Both the position numbers and the translations under genes were made by a program. Positions 34,264 to 43,271 of a stretch of 64,000 nt of DNA are shown here, in pieces. Positions within the stretch are counted from its first letter, which is position 1. Every line of letters begins with the position of its first letter. Origin of the DNA: Streptomyces ambofaciens ATCC 23877. Lineage in GTDB: Bacteria > Actinomycetota > Actinomycetes > Streptomycetales > Streptomycetaceae. The stretch lies in the NCBI RefSeq assembly GCF_001267885.1, contig NZ_CP012382.1, forward strand, positions 7,303,001-7,367,000. The letters run 5' to 3'. The notes beneath the pieces are model-generated. The model worked only from the letters and a program-made list of their open reading frames with translations, made no database searches and was not told where the DNA came from.

Positions 34264-35088
34264 ATGGGTGCCCTTCTCGCGCTGGCCTCGGCCGTCTGCT
34301 ACGGCGTCGTCGACTTCGCCGGCGGCCTGCTGTCCCGGCGCGTCCACTTCGCCGCCGTCGCCTTCCTGGGCCAGGTCGGCGGGCTCGCCCTCGCCGTCGT
34401 GGCCGCCCTCCTCATGACCACTCACGACGTCCGCCTCGCGGACCTGCTGTGGGGCGCCCTGTCCGGCGTGGGCAGCGGCGCCGCCATGCACTTCCTCAAC
34501 CGGGGCCTGAGCCGCGGCGCGATGAGCGTGGTCGTGCCCGTGAGCGCCGTCACAGGGGTCGCGCTCTCCGTCCTGTGCGGCGTACTCGTCCTCGGTGACC
34601 GCCCGGGCGCCCTCGCCTGGGTGGGGATCGTCGTCACCGTGCCCGCGCTCTGGCTCGTCTCCGGCGGCGGTACGGGTCCGGGCGAGGCCGTCACCGACGG
34701 GCTGCTCGCCAGCGCGGGTGTCGCCGTCCAGTACCTGGCCCTCGGCCAGGCGGGCCCCGAGAGCGGCCTGTGGCCCGTCGCGGCGGGCCGCGTGGCCGCG
34801 GTGCTCCTTCTGCTCCCCGGTGCGCTGCGGCACACCGGGCGGCTGCGGCTGCCGCCGCGCAGCTCCGCCGAGGCGCTGCTGATCGGCGCCGGAGCCGCCC
34901 TCGGCCTGGTCCTGTATCTCCTCGCCGCCCAGCGGCAGTTGCTGTCCGTCGCCGTCGTCCTGGCCTCCCTGTACCCCGCGCTCCCCGTCGTCCTGGGAGT
35001 CGCCCTCCTCCACGAACGGGTCGACCGGCGGCAGGCCGTGGGCCTGATCGGGGCGGCGGCGGCGACGGTGCTGCTGACACTGGGCTGA
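34264..35088 (+). CDS. EamA/DMT-family transporter
   Basis: 274 aa with ten predicted TM helices in two EamA repeats (first from MGALLALASAVCYGVVDF, second from LLASAGVAVQYLALG). Drug/metabolite transporters export small metabolites or drugs across the cytoplasmic membrane; the substrate is unknown. The ATG is 56 nt after the previous small gene, so they may be cotranscribed. Confidence 0.88.
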   Translation: MGALLALASAVCYGVVDFAGGLLSRRVHFAAVAFLGQVGGLALAVVAALLMTTHDVRLADLLWGALSGVGSGAAMHFLNRGLSRGAMSVVVPVSAVTGVALSVLCGVLVLGDRPGALAWVGIVVTVPALWLVSGGGTGPGEAVTDGLLASAGVAVQYLALGQAGPESGLWPVAAGRVAAVLLLLPGALRHTGRLRLPPRSSAEALLIGAGAALGLVLYLLAAQRQLLSVAVVLASLYPALPVVLGVALLHERVDRRQAVGLIGAAAATVLLTLG

Positions 35089-35150
35089 CCCCGCCGGCGA
35101 AGCGGTCGTCCCGCGCGGCCGTCCGCCCGCACCGGGGACCGGACCGCGGG

Positions 35151-36518
35151 TCACCCCCACGTCGCCGAGTAGTGCCGTCGATAGGCTTTGCGGTCCTGTT
35201 CCGCGCGGATCCACCGGGTGGCCACCAGGGCGACCACGCTGCCCGCGACGACGAGCAGGCCGGGACCGACGTTCCGGCGGTCGGTGAGCCGGGCGAGCAG
35301 CGTCGAGCCGTCGACACCCGCCACGGGCGCCGAGGCTCCCGGTGCCGCGGCGCCCGGGGCGCCCCCACCGCCACCGGTGGCGGCCGGCGAGGAGGGCACT
35401 GCCCCCGGCGCCGCCCCCTCCTGCGCCGAGACGAGCAGCCGGACGCCGAGCGACGCCATGGCGTCCGGCAGCGGCTGGAAGAAGGTCGTACCCCCCTTGG
35501 CGCAGTCGCCGCTGCCGCCCGACGTCACGCCGAGCGCGAGGCCCTCGGAGAACATCGGCCCCCCGCTGTCCCCGGGTTCGGCACACACGTCGGTCTCGAT
35601 GAGGCCGGTCACCGTGCCCTCCGGGTAGTTGACCGTCGCGTCGAGCGCGGTCACCCGGCCGTCGCGCAACCCGCTGGTGCTGCCGCTGCGGAACACGCGC
35701 TGTCCCACGGCCGGTTCACCCAGGCCCGTGATCCGTACGCCCTTCCCGTCCCCGACCGCCACCACGTCGGCGCCGTCGCCCGCCTTGCCGTCCGCGTACT
35801 CCACCAGGGAGAAGTCGTCCCCGGGGAAGCTCCCGGCGACCGTCTCGCCGACCTGGTCACCGCCGCCGTCGCCGAACCAGACGGACCCGGTCGGCCCGCA
35901 GTGACCGGCCGTCAGGATGAACTCGCTCCGTCCGTCGGTCACGTTGAAGCCCGCCGAGCAGCGCCCCGCCGTGGAGCGGATCGGTTCCGCACCGTTGAGG
36001 CGTGTGGTGAACTCCCCCTCGGTGCGCTCCATGCGGACGAAGTCCCCGATGCCCTCCGCCACACCCGTCAGGCGCGACCAGTCGCCCGCGGAGACCGTGC
36101 TGTCACCCCGTACCACCACCTCGTTCGCCCGGTAGTCGAACGCCCAGGCCGTCCCGGGCACCCGCGGAGCCGAACGCAGCGTGGAGGCCGCCGACCTCAG
36201 CTCGGACATGCTGTGCCGTACGACCTTCGGCTCGGCGCCGGCCCGCCGCACCTCCTCGGCCGTGCCGCCGTCGGTGACCGCGACGACGGGCCGCCCGTCG
36301 GCGTCGAGCCAGTGGCCCGCGGTCCGGGAGGTGCCCAGCCGTGACACGAGCCCGGCCCCGGTGCCGGACGCCACCCGCACCGTCGCGTGCGGCCCGGTGG
36401 GCGGGCCGGGTGGTTCGCTCGCGACGGCCCGGGTGACCATCGTCCCCCCGAGCAGGAGTCCCCCGACGGCCGCCAGCCGTGCCACTCGCCGGACGATGCG
36501 TCGTCGTGCGTGCCTCAT
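35151..36518 (-). CDS. Membrane-anchored S1-family serine protease (streptogrisin-like)
   Basis: 455 aa from ATG 36518. N-terminal signal region ([20 protein letters not shown]), alpha-lytic-like propeptide, chymotrypsin domain with His206 (TAGHCG), Asp235 (GDDFSLV) and Ser318 (EPGDSGG). A Gly/Ala/Pro/Ser linker (~370-405) leads to a C-terminal TM helix ([13 protein letters not shown], ~420-434) and a basic cytosolic tail, so the enzyme is tethered at the outer face of the membrane. It is a paralogue of the 17-kb protease, sharing SGGSGDCA and [16 protein letters not shown]; that one has an acidic tail instead of an anchor. Confidence 0.9.
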   Translation of the reverse strand: MRHARRRIVRRVARLAAVGGLLLGGTMVTRAVASEPPGPPTGPHATVRVASGTGAGLVSRLGTSRTAGHWLDADGRPVVAVTDGGTAEEVRRAGAEPKVVRHSMSELRSAASTLRSAPRVPGTAWAFDYRANEVVVRGDSTVSAGDWSRLTGVAEGIGDFVRMERTEGEFTTRLNGAEPIRSTAGRCSAGFNVTDGRSEFILTAGHCGPTGSVWFGDGGGDQVGETVAGSFPGDDFSLVEYADGKAGDGADVVAVGDGKGVRITGLGEPAVGQRVFRSGSTSGLRDGRVTALDATVNYPEGTVTGLIETDVCAEPGDSGGPMFSEGLALGVTSGGSGDCAKGGTTFFQPLPDAMASLGVRLLVSAQEGAAPGAVPSSPAATGGGGGAPGAAAPGASAPVAGVDGSTLLARLTDRRNVGPGLLVVAGSVVALVATRWIRAEQDRKAYRRHYSATWG

Positions 36519-36682
36519 GCATGCGCTCCCGAACCCGACCACGCGGCGTCGCCGCCGCGGGGGCCTCCGGACGTCGAGCGCCCTCCTCCCATACGGGGCC
36601 GGGCGCGCCCGTGTTCACCGGCCCGGAGGTCTCGTCCGGCCGACGGGCGCGCCGTTCCCCGCGGCCCCCTATCTTGAGCCCC

Positions 36683-37861
36683 ATGACCAGCATCCCGCAG
36701 CCTCCGCCCGGTGAACGAAACCCCCTGCGCGCGCTCACCCTCGACCGGCTGCGCCGCCGTACGAGCATGAAGTGGCGCACCTACCCCGCGGACGTGCTGC
36801 CGCTGTGGGTGGCCGAGATGGACGTGCCGCTCGCCGAACCCGTCGTACGCGCCGTCACCGACGCCATGGAACTCGGCGACACCGGCTATCCCGCCGGCAC
36901 CGACTATGCCGAGGCCCTGGCCGCCTTCGCGGGCGAGCGGTGGGGCTGGGACGGCCTCGCCGTGGAACGCACCGCGATCGTGCCGGACGTGATGCTGGGC
37001 GTCGTCGAGATGCTCCGACTGGTCACCGGGCCCGGCGACCCGGTGATCGTGAACCCGCCGGTGTACCCGCCGTTCTACCAGTTCGTGGAGCACATGGACC
37101 GGCGGATCCTCGAAGCACCGCTCGGCGCGGACCTGCGGATCGACCTCGGCGTGCTGGAGGAGGCGTACCGGCGGGCCGTCGCCGACGGCGGGCGCGCCGC
37201 CCACCTGCTGTGCAGCCCGCACAACCCGACCGGCACCGTGCACACCGCCGGCGAGCTGGCCGCCGTCGCCGCCCTCGCGGAGCGGTACGGCGTGCGGGTC
37301 GTCGCCGACGAGATCCACGCGCCGGTCGTCACCGCGAGCGCGCGGTTCGTGCCGTACCTGAGCGTGCCCGGCGCCGAGCGGGGCCTCTCGCTGATGTCGG
37401 CGTCCAAGGGCTGGAACCTGGCCGGGCTCAAGGCGGCGCTCGCCCTGGCCGGACCGGGCGCCGCCGCCGACCTGGCCCGGATGCCCGAGGAGGTCGGTCA
37501 CGGACCGAGCCATGTCGGCGTCCTCGCCCACACCGCCGCCCTGCGCGACGGCACCGACTGGCTGGACGCGGTGCTCGCCGGACTGGACGAGAACCGGCGG
37601 CTGCTCACCGCCCTGCTGGCCGAGCACCTGCCCGGCGTGGTCCACCACGCCGGCGAGGCGACCTTCCTCGCCTGGCTCGACTGCCGCGCGCTCGGCCTCG
37701 GCGACGACCCGGCGGAGGTCTTCCTGCGCCGGGGCCGGGTGGCCCTCAGCTCCGGCATCCCCTTCGGCGCCGGCGGTGCGGGGCACGTGCGCCTCAACCT
37801 GGCGGCCTCGCCGGAGGTGATCACGGAGGCGGTACGGAGGATGACGGCCGCCCTGGGCTGA
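36683..37861 (+). CDS. MalY/PatB-family PLP-dependent cystathionine beta-lyase/aminotransferase
   Basis: 392 aa. Fold-type I PLP enzyme: [20 protein letters not shown] is the family N-terminal motif, PHNPTG the substrate loop, VADEIHAP the PLP-ring Asp, [12 protein letters not shown] carries the Schiff-base Lys. C-S lyases of this group cleave cystathionine or cysteine S-conjugates to thiol, pyruvate and ammonia; some act as transaminases. Monocistronic, divergent from the anchored protease. Confidence 0.92.
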   Translation: MTSIPQPPPGERNPLRALTLDRLRRRTSMKWRTYPADVLPLWVAEMDVPLAEPVVRAVTDAMELGDTGYPAGTDYAEALAAFAGERWGWDGLAVERTAIVPDVMLGVVEMLRLVTGPGDPVIVNPPVYPPFYQFVEHMDRRILEAPLGADLRIDLGVLEEAYRRAVADGGRAAHLLCSPHNPTGTVHTAGELAAVAALAERYGVRVVADEIHAPVVTASARFVPYLSVPGAERGLSLMSASKGWNLAGLKAALALAGPGAAADLARMPEEVGHGPSHVGVLAHTAALRDGTDWLDAVLAGLDENRRLLTALLAEHLPGVVHHAGEATFLAWLDCRALGLGDDPAEVFLRRGRVALSSGIPFGAGGAGHVRLNLAASPEVITEAVRRMTAALG

Positions 37862-37916
37862 GACGAGCGGACACGGACCCGCGGCGCACGGGGGTTCGCG
37901 CCTAGACTGCCGGATC

Positions 37917-38303
37917 ATGGACGACGCCTCACTGGACCGGCTCGGCGCCGGCAAGTACCTGCTGGTCACCACCTACCGGAAGAACGGCACCCCGGTCGCC
38001 ACCCCGGTGTGGGTCGTACGCGACGGGGACGCGCTGGGCGTCTGGACGGCGGCCGACTCCTGGAAGGTCAAGCGGGTCCGCAACCGCGCGGACGTCCTGA
38101 TCGGCCCCTGCGACGTGCGCGGCAGGGCGACCGGCGAACAGGTCCCGGCGACGGCGGAGATCTGCGACCCGGCCACCACCGGCCGCTACCGCCGGCTCAT
38201 CGCCCGCAAGTACGGCGTCGTCGGCCGGCTCACCCTGTTCGGCAGCCGGCTGCGCCGGGGCCTGGACGGCACCCTGGGAATCAGGATCACCCCCACGCCC
38301 TGA
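37917..38303 (+). CDS. PPOX-class F420-dependent oxidoreductase
   Basis: 128 aa split beta-barrel. YLLVTTYRKNGTPVATPVWVV at the start and VWTAADSWKVKRVRNRADV are the signature of F420/FMN-binding PPOX-fold enzymes. They reduce or oxidise diverse small molecules; the substrate is unknown. It follows the MalY gene by 55 nt and could share its transcript. Confidence 0.88.
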   Translation: MDDASLDRLGAGKYLLVTTYRKNGTPVATPVWVVRDGDALGVWTAADSWKVKRVRNRADVLIGPCDVRGRATGEQVPATAEICDPATTGRYRRLIARKYGVVGRLTLFGSRLRRGLDGTLGIRITPTP

Positions 38304-38310
38304 CCGGTAC

Positions 38311-38724
38311 TCAGGTCCAGGCGCGGTACGGCTCGTCGACCAGCTGGAAGACCGGTTCGCCCCGCACGGGGTCCTTGGCCGTGGACAACCGCACCCGGTC
38401 GCCGCTGTGGATGCCGATGAGCGGCCCCATGACGCGGCCGCGCAGCACGAAGCCCTCGGCCATCTCGATCAGGGAGACGTTGCGCGCGGCGGGGGTGTTG
38501 CGGTGCACCACCGTGGCGTGCCGCACCGTCCCCGCGCCCTCGCTGCGCTCCGTGCGCAGGTCACTGCCGCGGCAGACCGGGCACAGCACCCGGTGGTACA
38601 TGGTCGTGCCGCACCAGGTGCAGCGCTGGAAGACGATGGCCTCGGTGCCCGGCGCCTCGGGGTCGAGCAGGCCCGTCGCGGAGCCGGCTGCCTGCTGGGC
38701 GACGTTTCCTGAGTGGTGGTACAC
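38311..38724 (-). CDS. Zn-ribbon and OB-fold protein (DUF35-like, acyl-CoA associated)
   Basis: 137 aa from GTG 38724 (GGGAG 7 nt upstream). N-terminal zinc ribbon CTWCGTTMYHRVLCPVC, then an OB fold with VHRNTPAARNVSLIEMAEG and GPLIGIHSGDRVRLS. DUF35 proteins partner with thiolases or acyl-CoA enzymes, though no thiolase is adjacent. Its promoter region carries the same palindrome as the TetR gene, so it is probably a TetR target. Confidence 0.85.
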   Translation of the reverse strand: MYHHSGNVAQQAAGSATGLLDPEAPGTEAIVFQRCTWCGTTMYHRVLCPVCRGSDLRTERSEGAGTVRHATVVHRNTPAARNVSLIEMAEGFVLRGRVMGPLIGIHSGDRVRLSTAKDPVRGEPVFQLVDEPYRAWT

Positions 38725-38821
38725 GCTGCAACTCCCTGCACTCGGGCCGGAATCCCGCGTGCGCGGTCGACCGGGCACGCGTGTGCACGGTCGCCGTGCC
38801 GCCGTGCACGCCCACAGGGTA

Positions 38822-38836
38822 TGGCACTCAGTGCCA
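38822..38836. promoter_or_regulatory. TetR-type operator, OB-fold gene side
   Basis: TGGCACTCAGTGCCA is a perfect 15-bp palindrome (7-bp arms, central C) ~98 nt upstream of the OB-fold gene. The half site GGCACT recurs at 38845. The same core occurs before the TetR gene (39653). Confidence 0.6.
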
Positions 38837-38874
38837 GGCGTAAAGGCACTCCGTACCCTCGATTGCCCGCACCG

Positions 38875-39621
38875 TCAGCCGTCCCCTCCCTCGCGGGCGA
38901 ACGCGGTCTCGACCTCCCGTACGACCTGCCACAGCGGCGCCCCCCGCCGTGCGACGACGACCACGACGTCGTCCGTCACCCCGGCCGGGGACGCGGCGGG
39001 CACGTCGCCGAAGGTGGACTGCGCGTACCGCAGCGCGTGGTCCACCGCGGCGCCCGCGTCGTCCCGGCCCTGTGAACGCAGCCAGGAGCGCAGGGCGTTG
39101 TTGTGCGCCGCGACCACCGCGGCCGCGATCACGTCGGCCCGCAGGGTGCCGTCCGGCAGCCCTCCCAGGCGCCCGCGCAGGTACTCGGCGAGGGCGCGCT
39201 CGTAGCGCCACACCACCGAGAGCTCGTACGCGCGCAGTCCCGGCACCTTCTTGGTGAGGTGGTAACGCTGCACCGAGAAGGCCGGGTTCTCGGCGTACAT
39301 GCGCAGCACGAGCCGGGCCGCGTCGCAGACCCGCCGCACCGGGTCGGCCTCGCCCGGGGAGGCGGCGAGGAAGGCCGTCATGTCGGCCAGGCACCGCTCG
39401 TGGTCGGGGAAGACCACGTCCTCCTTGGACGGGAAGTAGCGGAAGAACGACCGTCGTCCGACACCGGCGAGCGCGACGATGTCGTCGACGGTCGTCTGTT
39501 CGTAGCCCCGCTCCAGGAACAGCCGGAAGGCCGCCGAGACCAATGCCTCCCGCATCGGCGGCCGAGTGCCCGCCGCGTCCGCCCGGTCCCCGCGGCGGGG
39601 TGCCGCGCTGCTGGAACTCAT
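38875..39621 (-). CDS. TetR-family transcriptional regulator
   Basis: 248 aa. Helix-turn-helix: RLFLERGYEQTTVDDIVALAG then VGRRSFFRYFPSKEDVVF, close to the group that includes mycofactocin-type regulators (FFRYFPSK). The ligand-binding C-terminal half is all helical. A near-palindromic TGGCACTCAGTGCA box lies 32 nt upstream of its start. The box is shared with the OB-fold gene, indicating autoregulation plus control of that gene; the ligand might be an acyl-CoA. Confidence 0.9.
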   Translation of the reverse strand: MSSSSAAPRRGDRADAAGTRPPMREALVSAAFRLFLERGYEQTTVDDIVALAGVGRRSFFRYFPSKEDVVFPDHERCLADMTAFLAASPGEADPVRRVCDAARLVLRMYAENPAFSVQRYHLTKKVPGLRAYELSVVWRYERALAEYLRGRLGGLPDGTLRADVIAAAVVAAHNNALRSWLRSQGRDDAGAAVDHALRYAQSTFGDVPAASPAGVTDDVVVVVARRGAPLWQVVREVETAFAREGGDG

Positions 39622-39652
39622 GGAGGGGAAAGTAGCAGCTCACCGAGGTGCA

Positions 39653-39687
39653 TGGCACTCAGTGCAGCCGAAGGGGGGAACTGAGTG
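39653..39687. promoter_or_regulatory. TetR-type operator cluster, TetR promoter side
   Basis: TGGCACTCAGTGCA (39653-39666) followed by ACTGAGTGCT (about 39679-39688), an inverted half site. Together with the 38822 palindrome this gives three copies of the GCACTCAGT word in 900 bp, between the TetR gene (minus) and the ATP-grasp gene (plus). Confidence 0.55.
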
Positions 39688-39751
39688 CTCCGCGCGCTCG
39701 GTCGTGCCGGTCGCATACGATCGTTTCCCGTCAGCCCTCGAGGAGTTCCGC

Positions 39752-40612
39752 ATGCCGTCCGCCCGACCCCGCCTCCTGTACGTCACCGACCTGTCCTATG
39801 AGGCCCGCGGGCGGCGCTACTGCGACGAGGACATCTTCCTGACCTCGCGGCTGCGCGAGGACTTCGATCTGGCCCTGTGCCACCCGGGGGAGGCGGCGGC
39901 GCTGCTGGACGCCTTCGATGCCCTCGTCGTCCGCAACAGCGGTCCCGTACTGGGGCATCAGGAGGCGTACGACGCCTTCCGCCGACGCGCGGCCGAGCGC
40001 GGCACCCGCGTCTACAACCAGCTCACCGGCCGGGCGGACATGGCCGGCAAGCAGTACCTGATCGACCTCACCGCCGCGGGCTACCCGGTCATCCCCACCG
40101 TCGGCAGGTCCGAGGACCTCCACCTGCTGCCCCCGGCGGACGAGTACGTCGTCAAGCCCCGGCTCGGCGCGGACTCGGCGGGGCTGCGGTTCGTGGCCGC
40201 GGACCGCGTCGAAGAGGCGGTGCGCGCCGGTGGCGGGGACCTCCTCGTCCAGCCGCGCGTCGACTTCGCCCACGAGATCTCCTTCTACTTCGTCGACCAC
40301 GACTTCCAGTACGCCCTGTACGCGCCGCGTCCCGACCGGCGCTGGCAGCTGGAGCCGTACGACGCGAGCGAGCGGGACCTGGCGTTCGCGCGGCGGTTCA
40401 TCGAGTGGAACGGCGTCGAGCACGGCATCCAGCGCGTCGACGCCTGCCGGGCCCCCGGCGGTGAGCTGCTCCTGGTCGAGCTGGAGGACCTGAATCCGTA
40501 TCTGTCCCTGGACGCCCTCGACGAGCCGGCCCGCGACGCGTTCGTCACCGCGCTGCGGGCCGCCCTGCGGCGCCTGCTCGCGGCCGGGACCGCCCGGGCC
40601 GACAGGCCCTAG
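39752..40612 (+). CDS. ATP-grasp family protein (glutathione-synthetase-like)
   Basis: 286 aa from ATG 39752 (GAGGAG 7 nt upstream). N-terminal domain LYVTDLSYEARGRRYCDEDIF, central VVRNSGP, ATP-grasp lysines and metal residues in VVKPRLGADS, LVQPRV, FYFVDHDF and LVELEDLNPYLSL. Likely ligates a carboxylate to an amine or thiol. It shares the intergenic region with TetR and may belong to its regulon. Substrates unknown. Confidence 0.8.
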   Translation: MPSARPRLLYVTDLSYEARGRRYCDEDIFLTSRLREDFDLALCHPGEAAALLDAFDALVVRNSGPVLGHQEAYDAFRRRAAERGTRVYNQLTGRADMAGKQYLIDLTAAGYPVIPTVGRSEDLHLLPPADEYVVKPRLGADSAGLRFVAADRVEEAVRAGGGDLLVQPRVDFAHEISFYFVDHDFQYALYAPRPDRRWQLEPYDASERDLAFARRFIEWNGVEHGIQRVDACRAPGGELLLVELEDLNPYLSLDALDEPARDAFVTALRAALRRLLAAGTARADRP

Positions 40613-40613
40613 C

Positions 40614-41102
40614 ATGACCGCCATGGACACGTTCCTCGCCCGGCTCGACCCGGAGATGTGTGTGGTGACGGCCGAGGCGGACGGGGAGCGGGCGGGCTGT
40701 CTGGTCGGCTTCTCCTCGCAGTGCTCCCTCGATCCCGTGCGCTTCGTCGTGTGGCTCTCCGAGGTGAACCGGACCTACCGGGTGGCGCGGTCCGCCGATG
40801 TCCTGGCCGTCCACCTGCTGGCCCGCGACCGACGGGCGACGGCCGAGCTCTTCGGCGGCCGGACGGGTGACCGGGTGGACAAGTTCCGGCAGGTGGGCTG
40901 GCGCCGGGGGTACGGCGGGGCCGTCGTGCTGGAGGACGCCGAGGCGTGGTTCGTGGGCCGCGTCGTGGGGCGGGTCCCCGGAGGCGACCACGTCGGTTTC
41001 GTCCTCGACCCGGTCGAGTGGGGCGGCCGGGAGGCGTCCGACGCGCCGCCGCTCCGGCTCGCCGACACCCGCACCATCCGGCCGGGCCACCCCGTGGACT
41101 GA
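40614..41102 (+). CDS. Flavin-reductase-like (FMN-binding split barrel) protein
   Basis: 162 aa; the ATG is 1 nt after the previous stop (TAGCATG), with ATG 40623 as an alternative. EMCVVTAEADGERAGCLVGFSSQCSLDPVRF matches the flavin-reductase domain; DRVDKFRQVGW and GDHVGFVLDPVEW complete it. It supplies or uses reduced flavin; partner enzyme not evident. Operon with the ATP-grasp gene. Confidence 0.85.
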   Translation: MTAMDTFLARLDPEMCVVTAEADGERAGCLVGFSSQCSLDPVRFVVWLSEVNRTYRVARSADVLAVHLLARDRRATAELFGGRTGDRVDKFRQVGWRRGYGGAVVLEDAEAWFVGRVVGRVPGGDHVGFVLDPVEWGGREASDAPPLRLADTRTIRPGHPVD

Positions 41103-41207
41103 GGCGTGCCCGCGGCGGCGGGCGGGGGCGGCGGCGCGACCGCGCCGGTCGTGTCCGCGACCGCGGCCGGCAGGCGCTCGGCGGCGCCTCGAAAGGACGC
41201 CGTCGGG

Positions 41208-41585
41208 TCAGCGCCCGGCGGCCCCCCGCTCGACCAGCGCCTCGGTGACCGCCCGCACGCTGCGCGCGATGTGCTGCAACTGAAGGACCTCCGCCGCGTA
41301 GAGCTTGATGGTGTGCTCGATGACCGACTCGGGCAGACCGAGCCGGGGCAGGTCGGCCCGGGCCGTCTGCAGCGCGGTGCGCGCCACCCGGACCTCGTGC
41401 TGGACCTGGATCTGCGCGTGGCGGGCGAGCAGTACGGGGTGGCGGATCAGCGCCGGATACCCCGCGTAGCGGGCCGGCACCAGCTCGCGCAGCCACTTGG
41501 CCGCCGAGCGCTCCCAGTCGTAGCTGCCGGGGCTCTTGACCTGGCAGGGCCAGTCCGGACTGAGGCGCGTGGTCGTCAGGGGCAT
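41208..41585 (-). CDS. Hypothetical helical protein
   Basis: 125 aa from ATG 41585; GGAAG is 8 nt upstream, better placed than for ATG 41591. Mostly helical: WERSAAKWLRELVPARYAGYP, then a long helix around HAQIQVQHEVRVARTALQTAR. No TM or known motif. It lies downstream of the RpiR gene, with an AT-rich promoter and inverted repeat in between, so it is its own transcription unit possibly under RpiR control. Confidence 0.65.
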   Translation of the reverse strand: MPLTTTRLSPDWPCQVKSPGSYDWERSAAKWLRELVPARYAGYPALIRHPVLLARHAQIQVQHEVRVARTALQTARADLPRLGLPESVIEHTIKLYAAEVLQLQHIARSVRAVTEALVERGAAGR

Positions 41586-41914
41586 GATCATCGCTTCCGT
41601 GTGCGGCGTCGACGGGTGGGGCGACGGGTGGGGGCGGCCCCGGTCCAGGGGACGACCGGGACCGCCACGGGCGCTCGCGCAGGCGATGCCCGACGGAACA
41701 CCCCCGGCGCGCCGGAGCGGGTAGGAGTCGGCGGCCCAGAGTGTTCGCGCAGGTGCGGACGCGCTCCGGGGCGGCCGGGTCGCGATCCGTGAGCAGTATT
41801 TATATATGCCATCCGCTTTGCAAGACGTATGAAAACATTCATGCCTGCTCTGTCCCGGAAGGTCCCGTCCGTACCGACCCATCGCCGCGCGGATGCGCCG
41901 GGAGAGGGGCCGGT
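41586..41914. promoter_or_regulatory. AT-rich region with inverted repeat upstream of 41.5-kb gene
   Basis: About 330 nt with no gene. 41795-41845 is strikingly AT-rich for this genome (TATTTATATATG). ATGAA-AACA-TTCAT at 41829-41842 is a perfect 5-bp inverted repeat of the size used by RpiR/MurR regulators. Function inferred from neighbours. Confidence 0.45.
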
Positions 41915-42832
41915 TCAGTCCCGGAGGAAGAACTGGTGCTGGTCGGCGACCTGCTCGTACTCCTCCAGGCGGGCCTGCGTGCGCTCGGGATCGGCGTCCG
42001 TCATGGCCTGGAGCAGAGCCGCGCACATCACCCCCGGCGCCGCGTAGGAGTCGAAGACCAGACGCGACCCCGTACCGGTCGCGAAGGTGACGTCGGCCTC
42101 GTCCACCAGCGGACCGAGCACCAGGTCGGTGATCAGCGCCACCTTGAGTCCGGCGCCGCGTGCCACCCGGACGGCACCCAGCGTCTCGTGGGCGTGCCGG
42201 GGCATGGAGAAGGCCAGCACCCAGGTGCCGCCGGCCTCCCGGGACTGGAGCAGGGCGTCGTAGGCGACGCTGCCGCCCCGCGTCACCAGGCGCACGTCGG
42301 GGTGGACGCGGCGGGCGGCGTAGGCGAAGTACTCGGCGAGCGACACGGAGATGCGCAGTCCGAGGACGGTCAGCGGTGCCGAGGCGGCCAGCTTGCGGCC
42401 GAGGTCGATCACCCGGTCGGCATCGGCGAAGTCGCGCCGCAGGTTCTCCAGGTTCTCGATCTCGGCGTCGACGGCCGCCTGGAGTTCGTTGCCCCGGTTC
42501 TCCTCGGCCGGGGCGCCGCCGCGACCGCCCAGCGCGATCGACTGGAGCCGCTCCCGCAGCGCCGGGTAGCCGCTGAAACCGACCGCCGAGGCGAACCGCG
42601 TCACCGACGGCTGGCTCACGCCCACCCGGTCGGCGAGGTCGGTGATCGACAGGAACGCCGCCTCGGTGAGGTGCTCGATGAGGTACTGCGCGATGCGCCG
42701 CTGTCCCGGGGAGAGGCGGGGCCGGTCGAACAGCGTCCTGAGCCGGGACGTGGCGGAGACCTCCGTCTCCGGCGCCGCCCGTCCCGAGGTGATCGCCGAT
42801 GCCTGCGCGCGTGTCTGCTGCGGCGATGGCAC
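41915..42832 (-). CDS. MurR/RpiR-family transcriptional regulator
   Basis: 305 aa from GTG 42832; AAAGGAGG is 8 nt upstream, so the longer ATG 42868 form is rejected. N-terminal HTH_6: LSPGQRRIAQYLIEHLTEAAF, DLADRVGVSQPSVTRFASAVG. C-terminal SIS sugar-phosphate-binding domain with LTVLGLRISVSLAEYFAYA and FSMPRHAHETLGA. These regulators respond to phosphosugars. The neighbouring genes are not clearly sugar genes. Confidence 0.9.
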   Translation of the reverse strand: MPSPQQTRAQASAITSGRAAPETEVSATSRLRTLFDRPRLSPGQRRIAQYLIEHLTEAAFLSITDLADRVGVSQPSVTRFASAVGFSGYPALRERLQSIALGGRGGAPAEENRGNELQAAVDAEIENLENLRRDFADADRVIDLGRKLAASAPLTVLGLRISVSLAEYFAYAARRVHPDVRLVTRGGSVAYDALLQSREAGGTWVLAFSMPRHAHETLGAVRVARGAGLKVALITDLVLGPLVDEADVTFATGTGSRLVFDSYAAPGVMCAALLQAMTDADPERTQARLEEYEQVADQHQFFLRD

Positions 42833-43037
42833 GGGTGCGCCTCCTTTGTCTCCCACGGAGGTCAACATAGCTCACCCCCCGTGTCCGGCAGGGTGGCGTC
42901 ACGGGCCGCCGCACCGCACGTGCGGGCCGGATTCCGCGGCGCCCGGCACCGGTGTCCGCACCCGCGGGGGATAGCACCGCGCTCTCCGGGAACCCGCCGC
43001 CCGTAAGCAGTCACAGCGGGCCCGAGGAGAGGCAGTC

Positions 43038-43199
43038 ATGACCGTCCCGGAAGAGAACCGGCCGAAGACCGACACCACCGACGACGTTCTCGACCAGCGC
43101 GAGGAGGACGCTCCCCGCCCGCCGGGAGGCACCGGCCGGACCCTGCGCGAAGCCCTGGAGGAGGCGCATGTCCGCCCCGACGACTTCGACGAGCAGTGA
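43038..43199 (+). CDS. Small acidic hypothetical protein
   Basis: 53 aa, ATG 43038, with GAGGAGAGG upstream. Very acidic N-terminal half (TDTTDDVLDQREEDAP) and a C-terminal helix LREALEEAHVRPDDF. No TM. Good ribosome-binding site and codon bias support expression. It lies 72 nt before the FhaA_N gene and is probably cotranscribed. Confidence 0.65.
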   Translation: MTVPEENRPKTDTTDDVLDQREEDAPRPPGGTGRTLREALEEAHVRPDDFDEQ

Positions 43200-43271
43200 G
43201 CGTCCGATAGCCGCACGGCGACCGCGCCACACCCGGACGGCCGCCCCCGAGACCCCCGGCAGGTGACACGC

